Part shown: piece by piece, positions 1-11,678 of the stretch | Layout of the letters: every line of letters starts with the position of its first letter | Position numbering within the stretch: the first letter of the stretch is position 1 | NCBI RefSeq assembly: GCF_003097515.1 | Contig: NZ_CP029188.1 | Location: 4,041,001 to 4,105,000 of the forward strand | Source: Streptomyces tirandamycinicus | Lineage (GTDB): Bacteria > Actinomycetota > Actinomycetes > Streptomycetales > Streptomycetaceae | Direction: 5' to 3' | DNA length: 64,000 bases | Notes under the pieces: model-generated | The model's input: only the letters and a program-made list of their open reading frames with translations | What the model was told of the DNA's origin: nothing | The model's database searches: none | Program-made: the position numbers and the translations under genes

Positions 1-2
1 CC

Positions 3-425
3 ACACTGTCCGCGATCACCCAGGCTGCGAATCCGGACATCGGGGCCATACTCAAGGCGATGACCCATGTGCTGCGGGACACGCCCGCAGTCCTCGCCAA
101 CCCGATCGTCGAACTCATCGCGCAGGGCCTGGGCACGTACCCAGCCGCAGAAACATGGAGGAAACTGGTGGCCGTGGACCTCTCTTTCTACAAGTCGCCC
201 CTCTCCGATGAACTCCGTGCCGAGGGCCGTGCCGAGGGCCGTGCCGAGGGTGAGGCGCGACGCGCGGCCGAGGACGTCCTGGACGTCCTGGCGGAGCGCG
301 GTATCGCCGTGCCCGAGGCGGTTCGCGAGCGCGTCACCGGCTGCGGCGATCCCGAGACCCTGCGTCACTGGCTCCGGCGGGCCGTCACCGCCCCTTCCGC
401 CGAAGCGATCTTCGCGGACGAGTAG
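3..425 (+). CDS. C-terminal part of a Rpn/transposase-like hypothetical protein (5' partial)
   Basis: An open frame enters from the left edge and ends at the TAG at 423-425; the start lies outside the window, so about 140 C-terminal residues are visible. The pattern (VELIAQGLG..., AVDLSFYKSPLSDELRAEGRAEG..., a helical VLAERGI-VPEAVRERV segment and a short IFADE end) matches a hypothetical family common in many copies in Streptomyces, distantly related to Rpn/PD-(D/E)XK 'putative transposase' proteins, recognised here from memory. The catalytic N-terminal part is not visible. A short GRAEG run is encoded by direct 12-nt DNA repeats (about 223-250). No function is assigned; it is independent of the downstream str operon. 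Confidence 0.7.
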   Translation, partial: TLSAITQAANPDIGAILKAMTHVLRDTPAVLANPIVELIAQGLGTYPAAETWRKLVAVDLSFYKSPLSDELRAEGRAEGRAEGEARRAAEDVLDVLAERGIAVPEAVRERVTGCGDPETLRHWLRRAVTAPSAEAIFADE

Positions 426-770
426 CCCGGCCCGTCCCCGCTGAGTCCCGGCGGGGCTGAGCCGCCGCGCCGGCCCCGCTTCCGCCGTTCCGCGGAGGAG
501 GTCCGGGACGAAGGACCCCGTGTCCAGGCTCGGGCGGAGGGCGTTACGGCGGCCTCCGGGGCCGGTAAGGGCATCCAGGTCCCGGTGGCCGCGGGGCACG
601 CCGAGCCCGGTCGAGCGGGGCGGCAACCGCGAGTCGGCGGCCGTGCTCCACGTGCGCGCACCTTCGCAGTGGCGCGCCGATCCCCGGCGATGCGGGGCGT
701 CCGAGGGGCCACCGCGGCATCGGACCCCGTCGGCGGCCGTTCCGGCGTGTCGCTCCCCGTTGCATTTGTT

Positions 771-799
771 TTGACCGAACTCGGTGCGGTAGGTACGCT
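771..799 (+). promoter_or_regulatory. Probable rpsL (str operon) promoter
   Basis: TTGACC at 771-776 and TACGCT at 794-799 are separated by 17 bp, a good match to HrdB-type promoters. Transcription would begin near 806 and give a leader of about 185 nt before rpsL. It is the best match in the gap; no transcript data support it here. Confidence 0.6.
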
Positions 800-916
800 C
801 AGACCTTGTGCCTGGGGTGTGCCCTGGCCTTCGTGCGTGCCTACAACCGTGCGGGGAGCCTGCATCGGCCACCGTAATCTGCGCCTTTTCCGCCTTCGGC
901 GGGGGTCCGCGGTATT

Positions 917-941
917 CGACACACCCGACCGCGTGGGTCGG
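917..941 (+). promoter_or_regulatory. Leader hairpin element shared with the rpsJ leader
   Basis: A 25-nt block ending in CCGACC-gcgtg-GGTCGG (6-bp stem, 5-nt loop) lies 49 nt before the rpsL start. A copy differing at one base is found at 11273-11297, 59 nt before rpsJ. It may be a leader control element or antitermination-type signal; its function is unknown. Confidence 0.6.
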
Positions 942-990
942 TGACGTTCCAGGTTAGCTTTACTAACGGCACACAGAAACCGGAGAAGTA

Positions 991-1362
991 GTGCCTACGA
1001 TCCAGCAGCTGGTCCGGAAGGGCCGGCAGGACAAGGTCGAGAAGAACAAGACGCCCGCACTCGAGGGTTCCCCTCAGCGTCGCGGCGTCTGCACGCGTGT
1101 GTTCACGACCACCCCGAAGAAGCCGAACTCGGCCCTCCGTAAGGTCGCGCGTGTGCGTCTGACCTCGGGCATCGAGGTCACGGCCTACATTCCGGGTGAG
1201 GGACACAACCTGCAGGAGCACTCCATCGTGCTCGTGCGTGGTGGCCGTGTGAAGGACCTGCCGGGTGTTCGCTACAAGATCATCCGTGGTTCCCTCGACA
1301 CCCAGGGTGTCAAGAACCGCAAGCAGGCCCGCAGCCGCTACGGCGCCAAGAAGGAGAAGTAA
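991..1362 (+). CDS. rpsL: Small ribosomal subunit protein uS12
   Basis: This 123-aa S12 is full length and sits in the decoding centre of the 30S subunit. The GTG start is preceded by GGAGAAG (about 981-987). The two loops that set decoding accuracy and streptomycin response are intact: TTPKKPNSALRK carries the wild-type Lys43 and VRGGRVKDLPG carries the wild-type Lys88. The common streptomycin-resistance substitutions are therefore absent. It is the first gene of rpsL-rpsG-fusA-tuf1 and is followed after 2 nt by rpsG, so the two are probably translated together. The long leader and shared hairpin suggest leader-level control. Confidence 0.97.
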   Translation: MPTIQQLVRKGRQDKVEKNKTPALEGSPQRRGVCTRVFTTTPKKPNSALRKVARVRLTSGIEVTAYIPGEGHNLQEHSIVLVRGGRVKDLPGVRYKIIRGSLDTQGVKNRKQARSRYGAKKEK

Positions 1363-1364
1363 GA

Positions 1365-1835
1365 ATGCCTCGTAAGGGCCCCGCCCCGAAGCGCCCGGTC
1401 ATCATCGACCCGGTCTACGGTTCTCCTCTGGTGACCTCGCTGATCAACAAGATCCTGCTGAACGGCAAGCGCTCCACCGCCGAGCGCATCGTCTACGGCG
1501 CCATGGAAGGCCTTCGCGAGAAGACCGGTGCCGACCCGGTCATCACGCTGAAGCGCGCTCTCGAGAACGTCAAGCCGTCCCTCGAGGTCAAGTCCCGCCG
1601 CGTCGGTGGCGCCACCTACCAGGTGCCGATCGAGGTCAAGCCCGGTCGCGCCTCCACCCTCGCGCTCCGCTGGGTCGTGGGCTACTCCCGCGCCCGCCGC
1701 GAGAAGACCATGACCGAGCGCCTCATGAACGAGCTCCTGGACGCCTCGAACGGCCTCGGTGCTTCGGTCAAGAAGCGCGAGGACACGCACAAGATGGCCG
1801 AGTCCAACAAGGCCTTCGCGCACTACCGCTGGTAG
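1365..1835 (+). CDS. rpsG: Small ribosomal subunit protein uS7
   Basis: This 156-aa S7 binds the 3' major domain of 16S rRNA and nucleates assembly of the 30S head. It begins MPRKGPAPKRPVI and ends in the typical KAFAHYRW; its length is normal for the family. The gene starts two bases after the rpsL stop codon, which implies coupling. In E. coli S7 represses translation of its own operon by binding the rpsL-rpsG junction. The junction here is far too short to hold that E. coli-type structure, so the same mechanism is unlikely. Confidence 0.97.
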   Translation: MPRKGPAPKRPVIIDPVYGSPLVTSLINKILLNGKRSTAERIVYGAMEGLREKTGADPVITLKRALENVKPSLEVKSRRVGGATYQVPIEVKPGRASTLALRWVVGYSRARREKTMTERLMNELLDASNGLGASVKKREDTHKMAESNKAFAHYRW

Positions 1836-1875
1836 TCGCAGACCCCATCGAGAACCGAGAGAAGACGAAAGCCTT

Positions 1876-4002
<2,127 letters not shown>

Positions 4003-4154
4003 CTCACCCGAGTACACGCTTTAGGCTTGACGCCGAACCGTCGGGGCGTTCCCCGCGAACCCGTGAGGCTCGTCCCGGCGGTCGGCACCACCAGCAAAGA
4101 TCACCCTGGCGCCGATGAGTAAGGCGTACAGAACCACTCCACAGGAGGACCCCA

Positions 4155-5348
<1,194 letters not shown>

Positions 5349-5393
5349 GTTCTTGACCGTCTGACCCGGCAGCTCCGCAGCGAGCCGCAAGCG

Positions 5394-5425
5394 AGGGGCC
5401 CCGCACCATGAGGTGCGGGGCCCCT
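5394..5425 (+). terminator. Terminator of the str operon
   Basis: A perfect 14-bp inverted repeat (aggggccccgcacc / ggtgcggggcccct) with a 4-nt ATGA loop starts 45 nt after the tuf1 stop. It lacks a U-run, as is usual for Streptomyces terminators. Confidence 0.85.
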
Positions 5426-5586
5426 TGGCATGCCCGGGCGCCCGGGCCGCGGTCCTGGTCCGGGTGACGGGGGCGGGTCGGTCTTGGGTTCCGGCGGTCC
5501 GCGCGACACGGGGGCCGGTCCGGCCGGGCGACGCCCTTCGGCGGGAGGGCCGGGGTGCTGCCGCTCGCCGATCAGCGAGGGACACG

Positions 5587-5616
5587 CCGGTCTCCGCGTC
5601 AGCGGACGGAGACCGG
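5587..5616. terminator. Possible terminator of the convergent RNA-repair operon
   Basis: A 10-bp inverted repeat (ccggtctccg / cggagaccgg) with a 10-nt loop lies 14 nt past the stop of the minus-strand gene that ends at 5630. It is placed to end that operon from the right and to back up the tuf1 terminator from the left. Confidence 0.5.
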
Positions 5617-5629
5617 GGCCGGGGCGGGG

Positions 5630-8600
5630 TCACGCCCCGTTCGCAGCGGTGGACGGGGCCCGGAGAGTCGGAACGTCGCCGCAGTCGGCCCAGCTCAGTG
5701 ACGTACCGGACAGTCCGCGCAGCCAGCGCTCGGAGATCTTCGCGAGGCGGGTGCGGTCCGGGGGAGTGGCGCCTAGCCCGATCGCGTAGCGGACCTCCGC
5801 GGGGCCGGAGGCGAACGGGTGGGGCCAGGCGTGGACATCCGCGGCGCCGGCCTCCTCCAGCGCCGTGATCAGGGCGCGCACCCGGCCGCGGACCCTGCCC
5901 TCCTCCGGACCGGTGGGCACGGTCAGTACGGCCCAGGCGGCATGCCTCCGGTGCAGGGGAGGTGGTGCCAGCAACTCGGACCAGGGGAGGTCCGTGCACG
6001 CCGGGCGGACCGGGGCGCGATCGGCCGTGCCGGTCGGGGCGGTCGCACCGGGGACGGCCGCGTCCACGACTTCCCAGGCCCGGAACAGCTCCTGGGCCAG
6101 CAACTCACGGAAGCCGGGGCCGATCTGCGCGGTGCAGGAGCGGACCGGCGCCGTCGGGGTGAGCACCGCGGGTTCGCTCCAGTCGGCCACCGCCCAGCTC
6201 GCGAAGAACCGCCCCAGCAGCCCGGCGGGGGGAAGCTCCCCGGCCTCGCGCACGGTGCGGGCTGCCAGCAGCGCCCACGCCAGCCCGGGCAGCCCGCCGT
6301 ACGGGGCCGAGTCCAGTCCGCGTGCCCGTGCCCACGCCTTGACCTCCCGGGCCAGCCGCACGAACGCCTCCCGATGCGGTCCCGCCAGCTCCAGCACGGC
6401 ATCGGCGTCGCTGACGGCGCTGAGCGCGACGGCCGCGGCCTCGCCCAGCTCGGCCCGGCGGGCGACGGCCTCGTCCGGGTCCATCTGCCCGGTGGACACC
6501 AGGACGAGATCCACGGTCAGCCCGCCGATCCGCAACCGCAGGCCCGGTACCCGCGCCCCCACCACGTCCCGCACGTCCTCCGCCTCCGGCAGGGCCTCGG
6601 CCAGCCGGGCCCGTACTTCTCCCGGTCCGGTCGTGCCCGGCAGCGCGGCCACCAGGTCGAGGTCCGCGCCGGGCAGCGCACAGCCCATGCGCCGCGAGCC
6701 GGCGAGGTGCACGACCCCGTCGGCCAGCGCCGCAGCGATGCGCCGCGTGGTGCGTCGGGCGTGCTCCGCGCGATCCGGGCCCTCGGCGGCCGGCGCGGCC
6801 GCGTCGCACTCCTCGGGTTCCCAGCGCACCTCCCCGGTACCGAGGCGCACCCTCGCCCGTACCCGCATGGGCTCGTCACCGCGCCGCGACAGCAGCACGA
6901 CATCGCCCACGCGCGCCGTCGTATTGCCGAGCAGGGCCTCGCAGTGGGCGGCGAGTTCGTGCGCGCGGCGGGTCCGGCCGAGCGAGAGGTGCGGGGTGAA
7001 GCCGTCGGTGCGGCCCGTGCATCGGGGGAAGCGTTCGGCCAGCACCCCGTGCAGGCGGTCCCACGGCTCCGCTCCGTCAGCCGCCGGGTCGAGCCAGACG
7101 GTCGCGTCCTCCCGGTGCCGGAAGCTGCGCACCCCTTCCAGGCGCGCCGTGAACGGGGGAGTACCGGAGGCCGCGGCGGACAGCAGCGGCGCCGCCCGCT
7201 CGAAGTCGCACTCCGGTACGAAGCCGAAGAGCAGGTTGACGTGCGGCGGCCAGCGCCGGATCTGCCGGTCGTGCGCACGGCGGATGTGCTGGATCGGGGG
7301 CCACAGCTCGTCCGGCGGGAGCCAGGCGACGGCCGTCCGGGGCGTGGGGCGGACGGCGAGCACCCCGGCCGGCCCGTCGGCGGCGGCGCCGCGGTCGGCG
7401 GCGGTGCCCGGGACGGAGCGCCCGCCCACCTCCGTCGTCCGCGACGCTTCGGGAGCCGCACCGGCGGTGGACCCCGACGCCGGGGTGCCGCCCGCTCCTT
7501 CCGTCCTCCGGGCGTCCGGCACCGGGTCACCCGGGCTCAGATCGGCCACGACGCCGTAGTGGTCGGACACGTACAGCCCGCCGGAGGTGGGGGTGTCGCC
7601 GAGGAGGGCAGCCGCATCCACCCGCAGCCGCTCCGATCCGATCAGCACCCGGTCGAGCCGGGCGGCCCGGCCGCTCCTCGACGAGACCGCGGCCAGCGGA
7701 TTGACGCCCGGGTCGAAGGTCGGTGTGCGGTCGGCCGGTCCGTGCGCCTCGGTCCAGGCGTCGCGCAGCCCGAGCGCCGTCGCGGGCGTGTCCCCGCCGT
7801 CGTTGAAGTCCCCCAGCAGCAGTACCTCGCCCTCGACGCCCGCGAGTGCCTCGGCCAGCCGGCCCAGCTCTGCGTCCCGACGGGCCGGCCCGTCCTCCGA
7901 GTGGTCGCTGCTCAGGTGCGTCACGGCGACGGTGGTCGGGCCCCCGGCGGTCTCCACCACCACCGCGGCGACCGCCTTGTGCGGGCCGAGGGCGTGGTGG
8001 GCCGCCTCGCGCACGGGCAGCCGGCTGAGCAGCAGCAGGCCGCACTCCCCGACGTCCCCGCCGCCCGGGTCGGTGCCCAGCGTGTACGACTCCCGTACCC
8101 AGGGGGCGGCGAGCAGCATCGCGAGCAGTTCCGCCTCGACCTCCTGGAGCGCGATGACGTCGGCGTCGGCACCGCGCAGCGCGGTGAGCAGGAGGGGTCT
8201 GCGCCGGGCGGTGTCGATGCGGTCGGGGTCGTACCGATCCCAGAGCGTGTTCCAGGTCAGTACGCGCAGGCCCGTGGCCGGTGCGGGCCCGCGCGCCCCG
8301 GCGGCGGTCCCGAGCGGGTCGTCCCCCGCGTACGGCGCCCAGCCGCGCGCGGGGTCCCACGCGTGGGGCGTCCGGGCGGCGAAGAACGGGGCACGCAGCC
8401 TGCGGGGGCTGCGGATCCGCCCGGCGGAGGTGGCGTCGATCCGGTCCACTCCCGTGGACCGGTCCCACACCACCTCGCCGTCCGCCTCGAAGAACAGCAC
8501 CCGGTGCCAGGGGATCTCCCCGGAGGGGTCGAAGTCGTCCAGCCGTACCCGCTTCGGCGCGGCGGCGCGCTGGTGGACGCCCATCACGAACCGGGCCGGG

Positions 8601-8653
8601 TCGAAGCGCGGGTCCCAGCGGACCCGGTGGTAGATCTCCTCGCTGGTACGCAC
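5630..8653 (-). CDS. Multi-domain RNA-repair protein: DUF504/MJ1316 - EEP - 2H phosphoesterase - poly(A) polymerase-like
   Basis: This 1007-aa protein joins four recognisable parts. Residues about 1-75 resemble the DUF504/MJ1316 RNA-binding domain. Residues about 128-373 are an endonuclease/exonuclease/phosphatase fold with LTWNTLW, ALQE (E171), GDFN (281-284) and SDH (363-365). After a Gly/Ala/Pro-rich linker, residues about 436-610 form a 2H phosphoesterase (H471 in HVNLLFGF, H555 in HLSLG), the family that opens 2',3'-cyclic phosphates. Residues about 625-730 are a eukaryote-type poly(A) polymerase nucleotidyltransferase (GSRRMG...GADLD, D664 and D666, with D715 as third acid), followed by a helical and a C-terminal RNA-binding-like region. 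The GTG start at 8653 directly abuts the upstream ligase stop (TAG-GTG), with GAGGAGG inside the ligase end. Inferred role: cleaning and rebuilding broken RNA 3' ends for the ligase. Substrate unknown. Confidence 0.85.
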   Translation of the reverse strand: MRTSEEIYHRVRWDPRFDPARFVMGVHQRAAAPKRVRLDDFDPSGEIPWHRVLFFEADGEVVWDRSTGVDRIDATSAGRIRSPRRLRAPFFAARTPHAWDPARGWAPYAGDDPLGTAAGARGPAPATGLRVLTWNTLWDRYDPDRIDTARRRPLLLTALRGADADVIALQEVEAELLAMLLAAPWVRESYTLGTDPGGGDVGECGLLLLSRLPVREAAHHALGPHKAVAAVVVETAGGPTTVAVTHLSSDHSEDGPARRDAELGRLAEALAGVEGEVLLLGDFNDGGDTPATALGLRDAWTEAHGPADRTPTFDPGVNPLAAVSSRSGRAARLDRVLIGSERLRVDAAALLGDTPTSGGLYVSDHYGVVADLSPGDPVPDARRTEGAGGTPASGSTAGAAPEASRTTEVGGRSVPGTAADRGAAADGPAGVLAVRPTPRTAVAWLPPDELWPPIQHIRRAHDRQIRRWPPHVNLLFGFVPECDFERAAPLLSAAASGTPPFTARLEGVRSFRHREDATVWLDPAADGAEPWDRLHGVLAERFPRCTGRTDGFTPHLSLGRTRRAHELAAHCEALLGNTTARVGDVVLLSRRGDEPMRVRARVRLGTGEVRWEPEECDAAAPAAEGPDRAEHARRTTRRIAAALADGVVHLAGSRRMGCALPGADLDLVAALPGTTGPGEVRARLAEALPEAEDVRDVVGARVPGLRLRIGGLTVDLVLVSTGQMDPDEAVARRAELGEAAAVALSAVSDADAVLELAGPHREAFVRLAREVKAWARARGLDSAPYGGLPGLAWALLAARTVREAGELPPAGLLGRFFASWAVADWSEPAVLTPTAPVRSCTAQIGPGFRELLAQELFRAWEVVDAAVPGATAPTGTADRAPVRPACTDLPWSELLAPPPLHRRHAAWAVLTVPTGPEEGRVRGRVRALITALEEAGAADVHAWPHPFASGPAEVRYAIGLGATPPDRTRLAKISERWLRGLSGTSLSWADCGDVPTLRAPSTAANGA

Positions 8654-10324
8654 CTACGCCTCCTCCTCGATCGTGCCGGCCGCGCCGATGTACCAGGTGC
8701 GGTGTGCCTGGCCGGGGTACGGAGGCACGTACCGGCGCACCTGCGCGGTGAGCACCTCCGCCGGAACCGGGTGCGGCCGCCGTTCGTTGCGCCGGACCAG
8801 TTCGTCCTCGTCGACGAGGGCCACCGCGTGGGTGACCAGGGCGTCGCGGCGGCGGGCGACCGTGTGCACCAGGGACCGCTGGTGCGGGTTGAGGGATGTG
8901 GCGTCCCACACCACCGTCGCACCTTCCGCCAGCGCGGTGCCGAGCCGTTCCAGGCCCCGGCGGAGGATCTCGCCGTTGGCCCTCTGGTCCGCGCGGGCGC
9001 CGCGGGCCTCGCGCAGGTCGTCGAGCGAGACGTATGCGTCGACGCCTCGCAGCGCCCGGGCGAAGGTGCTCTTGCCACTGCCGGACGGGCCGACCAGGTG
9101 GATCAGTCGCGGGAAGTCCCCGGAGCGTAGGCGCCAGGTGGCCGCGACCGCCTCCTCGACGGTTCCGACACGACCCAGCGCGTACGCCTCACGGGCCTCG
9201 CCCAGGCAGCGGGCCGCGGCCTCCGGGGCCAGTCCGGCGAACGCCTCCCGCAGCGGACCGATCGGGCGTACCTCCTCGGCGTGCAGGGCGGACCACTCGA
9301 CCTGCTCACGGGCCGCCGAGTCCGGGGCGGCCGCGGCGGCGACGGCGTGCAGCGCGTCCAGGCCGACGGCGTACGACATCCGCCGCAGCCCGGTCCGGCG
9401 CTGCTCGTCGGGGTAGGGGCGGTGCAGGCCGGTGTGCAGACCGACGAGATCGGCGACGCGCCGTGCGAGCGGGAGACCGAGCGGCCGGGCCAGCCGGCCG
9501 GCGAGCGTCCCGCGGTGCCGCGTGTGCAGCAGCCCGGCCAGCACGCCGGCGAGCCGTTCGTCCCCGGTGCCGCCGAGGCGCGCGGCGACGTCGCCGGCCG
9601 CCCGGGCGTCGCCGTCCGGGAGTCCCACCGCCTCGAGCAGGGCGGCCGGGTCCGGTGCCGCCCCCGACCGCACCGCCCACAGCGCGGCGGCCGGTGCCAG
9701 CCCGTTCGCCACGACGGCGGCGTGCATCCAGTGGGTGGAGGTGCGGACGTGTCCCGGCCGGACCCATTTGGCGACCCGGTGCCGGAACTCCCCGGCGGTG
9801 AAGCCCTCGACCGTGCGAACGACGTACCCCTCGTGGCGCTCGGTGTCGACCTTCAGCCGCCGCAGGGCCCGTTCGTCGAAGACTCCGCGCCACAGCACGC
9901 GCGGCACCGGGATTCCGAGTGCGCGCAGGAAGTCCGCGCCGCCGTCCCAGTCCAGGCAGCGGCCGTCGCCGTCCCAGACGGAGAAGCCGTAGAACCAGCT
10001 CTCCAGGTCGTCGTAGGCGAGTGAGTGCCGGGCGTACATGTTCTCCCCGCACACCCGCCAGCCCGCCGGGATCCGGTCGCCGATGCGGCCCTGCAGCGCC
10101 TTCACCCAGGCCCGTGACGGATGGTGCGCGGAGTCGGGCGACCGTGCGTGCAGCCCGTCGCCGTACAGCGTGGTGTTCTCGCCGTCGAGCTTCTCGGTGA
10201 CGACGACCTCCCGGCCGTGCAGCGCGGCGAGGTCCCCGGCCCGTAGGTCGTCGCTCGACGCGCCGGGCGACCACGGCAGGTGCGGCGTGCGCGGATAGTG
10301 CGTACGCGCCGGATGCCGGCCCAT
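8654..10324 (-). CDS. RNA ligase fused to a P-loop polynucleotide kinase
   Basis: This 556-aa protein starts with an ATP-dependent RNA ligase domain: motif I KLDGEN with nucleophile K45, motif III CGENMYARHSLAY (92-104), IIIa FYGFSVWD (111-118), IV HEGYVVR (164-170) and V VAKWVR (184-189). This set resembles the Rnl5/DraRnl group. A helical middle region (about 200-395), not recognised, leads to a C-terminal P-loop kinase: GPSGSGKST (412-420), WDATSLN (473-479) and a lid-like RRNERR (511-516), as in the kinase modules of Pnkp-type proteins. Predicted reaction: phosphorylate a 5'-OH RNA end and seal it to a 3'-OH. It is the first gene of a two-gene minus-strand operon. The ATG at 10324 has only a weak upstream purine stretch. 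Confidence 0.88.
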   Translation of the reverse strand: MGRHPARTHYPRTPHLPWSPGASSDDLRAGDLAALHGREVVVTEKLDGENTTLYGDGLHARSPDSAHHPSRAWVKALQGRIGDRIPAGWRVCGENMYARHSLAYDDLESWFYGFSVWDGDGRCLDWDGGADFLRALGIPVPRVLWRGVFDERALRRLKVDTERHEGYVVRTVEGFTAGEFRHRVAKWVRPGHVRTSTHWMHAAVVANGLAPAAALWAVRSGAAPDPAALLEAVGLPDGDARAAGDVAARLGGTGDERLAGVLAGLLHTRHRGTLAGRLARPLGLPLARRVADLVGLHTGLHRPYPDEQRRTGLRRMSYAVGLDALHAVAAAAAPDSAAREQVEWSALHAEEVRPIGPLREAFAGLAPEAAARCLGEAREAYALGRVGTVEEAVAATWRLRSGDFPRLIHLVGPSGSGKSTFARALRGVDAYVSLDDLREARGARADQRANGEILRRGLERLGTALAEGATVVWDATSLNPHQRSLVHTVARRRDALVTHAVALVDEDELVRRNERRPHPVPAEVLTAQVRRYVPPYPGQAHRTWYIGAAGTIEEEA

Positions 10325-10969
10325 GGTGTTCCGTCCCCCGTCCCCCGTCCCCCGTCATGCGTGCGTCGCCACTGTAGGCGGGGGGTACGACGGTGCTCGA
10401 CCGAAATACCCGGCGGCCGGATACCCGGTGCCGCCGGGACCGGTGGGCGGGGACGCTATGGTGCGGCGGTGGTCCCCCCTTCGTCCGCGTCCTGTGTCCG
10501 GCCTGTTCCCTCCACCGGCCGGCGGCCGTGCCGTGCACGGCCGGTGGGGCGGGGTGGAACTGGAGGTCACCGTCGAATCGGCCTGCCGGAACGTTGCCGG
10601 GTCCGCGATTCCTGAGGGACCGTGATCCTCGTGGAGCCGGGGGCGGATGGTGGCGACGGGGCACGTGCTCCCCGCCGACGGGCAAGCGTTGCGCGAGTCC
10701 CGTGCTTCGCCCCGAGACCGTGCCATCCGTGGCCCGTCGGGGAACGGCCGTTCGGGGGGAATGGCGGCCGCACCTCGAAAGCCGGACGCGCCGACCGGGT
10801 GCATTCGGGTCCGAACCATCGAGGCTGCGCGATTGAAGATCCACCCTGGTGTTCCGGCCCGCCCGACGGCCAGGAGGTCGAGCGGTTCTGAGCCGGCCGC
10901 CGCGGGGCGGGACGGCTCGTGCACGACGGGGGAGCGGGGCGGCCGGGGCGGTGCTCCGCGTGCCGCGGT

Positions 10970-10997
10970 TTGACGTTCGTCACGGCCGGGGTAGTCT
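10970..10997 (+). promoter_or_regulatory. Probable rpsJ (S10 operon) promoter
   Basis: TTGACG (10970-10975) and TAGTCT (10992-10997) are 16 bp apart. It is the best vegetative promoter match upstream of rpsJ and would give a leader of about 350 nt. Confidence 0.7.
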
Positions 10998-11272
10998 CTT
11001 CGGCTCGATTGGCGCCCCCAGTGGCCCGTATGGCAGACTGTCCGGGTTGCTCGGTTGAGTGCCGATGCTGCGCGCCTCCCGCCGGGAGGACCGGAAGCGA
11101 GTCCCACAGTACTCGTCACCCCTGATCAGGGGTGGAAGTACGGGAATCTTCCGGGAAGCGTGAGCGGGGCGCCTGCCAGGCACCCGGTGGGTGTCACCCC
11201 CCGGCTCCGTGGTCCCAGGGACCGCACCCCCTTGGTTGGGAAATCCTTCGGGAGATCTTCGTAGAGGGGCTG

Positions 11273-11297
11273 CGACACGCCCGACCGCGTGGGTCGG
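11273..11297 (+). promoter_or_regulatory. Leader hairpin element shared with the rpsL leader
   Basis: This is the second copy of the 25-nt element at 917-941 (24 of 25 bases identical), again with CCGACC-gcgtg-GGTCGG. It ends 59 nt before the rpsJ ATG. Sharing between the two operons suggests common post-transcriptional or antitermination control; this is inference. Confidence 0.6.
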
Positions 11298-11356
11298 AGG
11301 AGACGAGAAGCCTCCGGGTTCCGGAGCGTTACGAGAGACAGGACTACGAAGTAGCC

Positions 11357-11665
11357 ATGGCGGGACAGAAGATCCGCATCCGGCTCAAGGCCTACGACCA
11401 CGAGGTCATCGACTCCTCGGCGAAGAAGATCGTCGAGACGGTGACCCGCACTGGTGCGTCGGTCGCGGGCCCGGTGCCGCTGCCCACTGAGAAGAACGTG
11501 TACTGCGTCATCAAGTCGCCGCACAAGTACAAGGACTCGCGCGAGCACTTCGAGATGCGCACGCACAAGCGCCTCATCGACATCCTCGACCCCACGCCGA
11601 AGACGGTCGACTCGCTCATGCGTCTCGACCTGCCGGCCGGCGTCGACATCGAGATCAAGCTCTGA
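11357..11665 (+). CDS. rpsJ: Small ribosomal subunit protein uS10
   Basis: This 102-aa S10 of the 30S head (also NusE, the NusB partner in antitermination) is complete, from MAGQKIRIRLKAYDHE to the typical end VDIEIKL. The ATG at 11357 is selected from homology; the frame is open upstream but codes for nothing recognisable. A purine-rich ACGAGAGACAGGA stretch at about 11331-11343 precedes the start. It heads the S10 operon rpsJ-rplC-rplD-rplW-rplB-rpsS-rplV-rpsC-rplP-rpmC-rpsQ. The long leader in front of it is the likely control point. Confidence 0.97.
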   Translation: MAGQKIRIRLKAYDHEVIDSSAKKIVETVTRTGASVAGPVPLPTEKNVYCVIKSPHKYKDSREHFEMRTHKRLIDILDPTPKTVDSLMRLDLPAGVDIEIKL

Positions 11666-11678
11666 GGTGACGCGCGAG

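Larger units (their letters stand above)
426..990. other. Intergenic stretch holding the str operon promoter and leader
   Basis: No convincing gene was found: the short open frames here lack a ribosome-binding site and are low-complexity Arg/Pro/Gly. A weak ccccgc/gcgggg hairpin just after the preceding stop could end that gene. The right half carries a vegetative-type promoter (771-799) and a long leader with the hairpin element at 917-941. An AT-richer patch (gttagctttacta, about 953-965) precedes the rpsL Shine-Dalgarno sequence. Confidence 0.6.
10325..11356. other. Long gap between the RNA-repair operon and rpsJ: divergent regulatory region
   Basis: About 1 kb without a convincing gene; open frames here are low-complexity with no family resemblance. 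Next to the ligase start is a tandem GTCCCCC unit repeated three times (10333-10353). A minus-strand TACAGT (complement of 10371-10376) could be a -10 box for the repair operon, but it lacks a good -35. The rpsJ promoter lies at 10970-10997, followed by a leader of about 350 nt that contains the shared hairpin at 11273-11297. The middle part (about 10400-10960) shows nothing identifiable. Confidence 0.55.

Noticed and set aside
4027..4055. tuf1 promoter in the fusA-tuf1 gap
   Set aside because: TTGACG is present but no plausible -10 hexamer follows at 16-19 bp; an internal promoter is expected from other species but is not visible here.
5819..9130. Plus-strand open frame of about 1100 codons opposite the RNA-repair genes
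   Set aside because: Its Gly/Arg/Pro/Ala-rich sequence has no domain, while the minus strand shows ligase, EEP, 2H and polymerase motifs in order.
10355..11119. Possible minus-strand gene of 254 codons in the gap before rpsJ
   Set aside because: Low-complexity Arg/Pro/Ser sequence with no recognisable domain; it crosses the rpsJ promoter and no ribosome-binding site is present.
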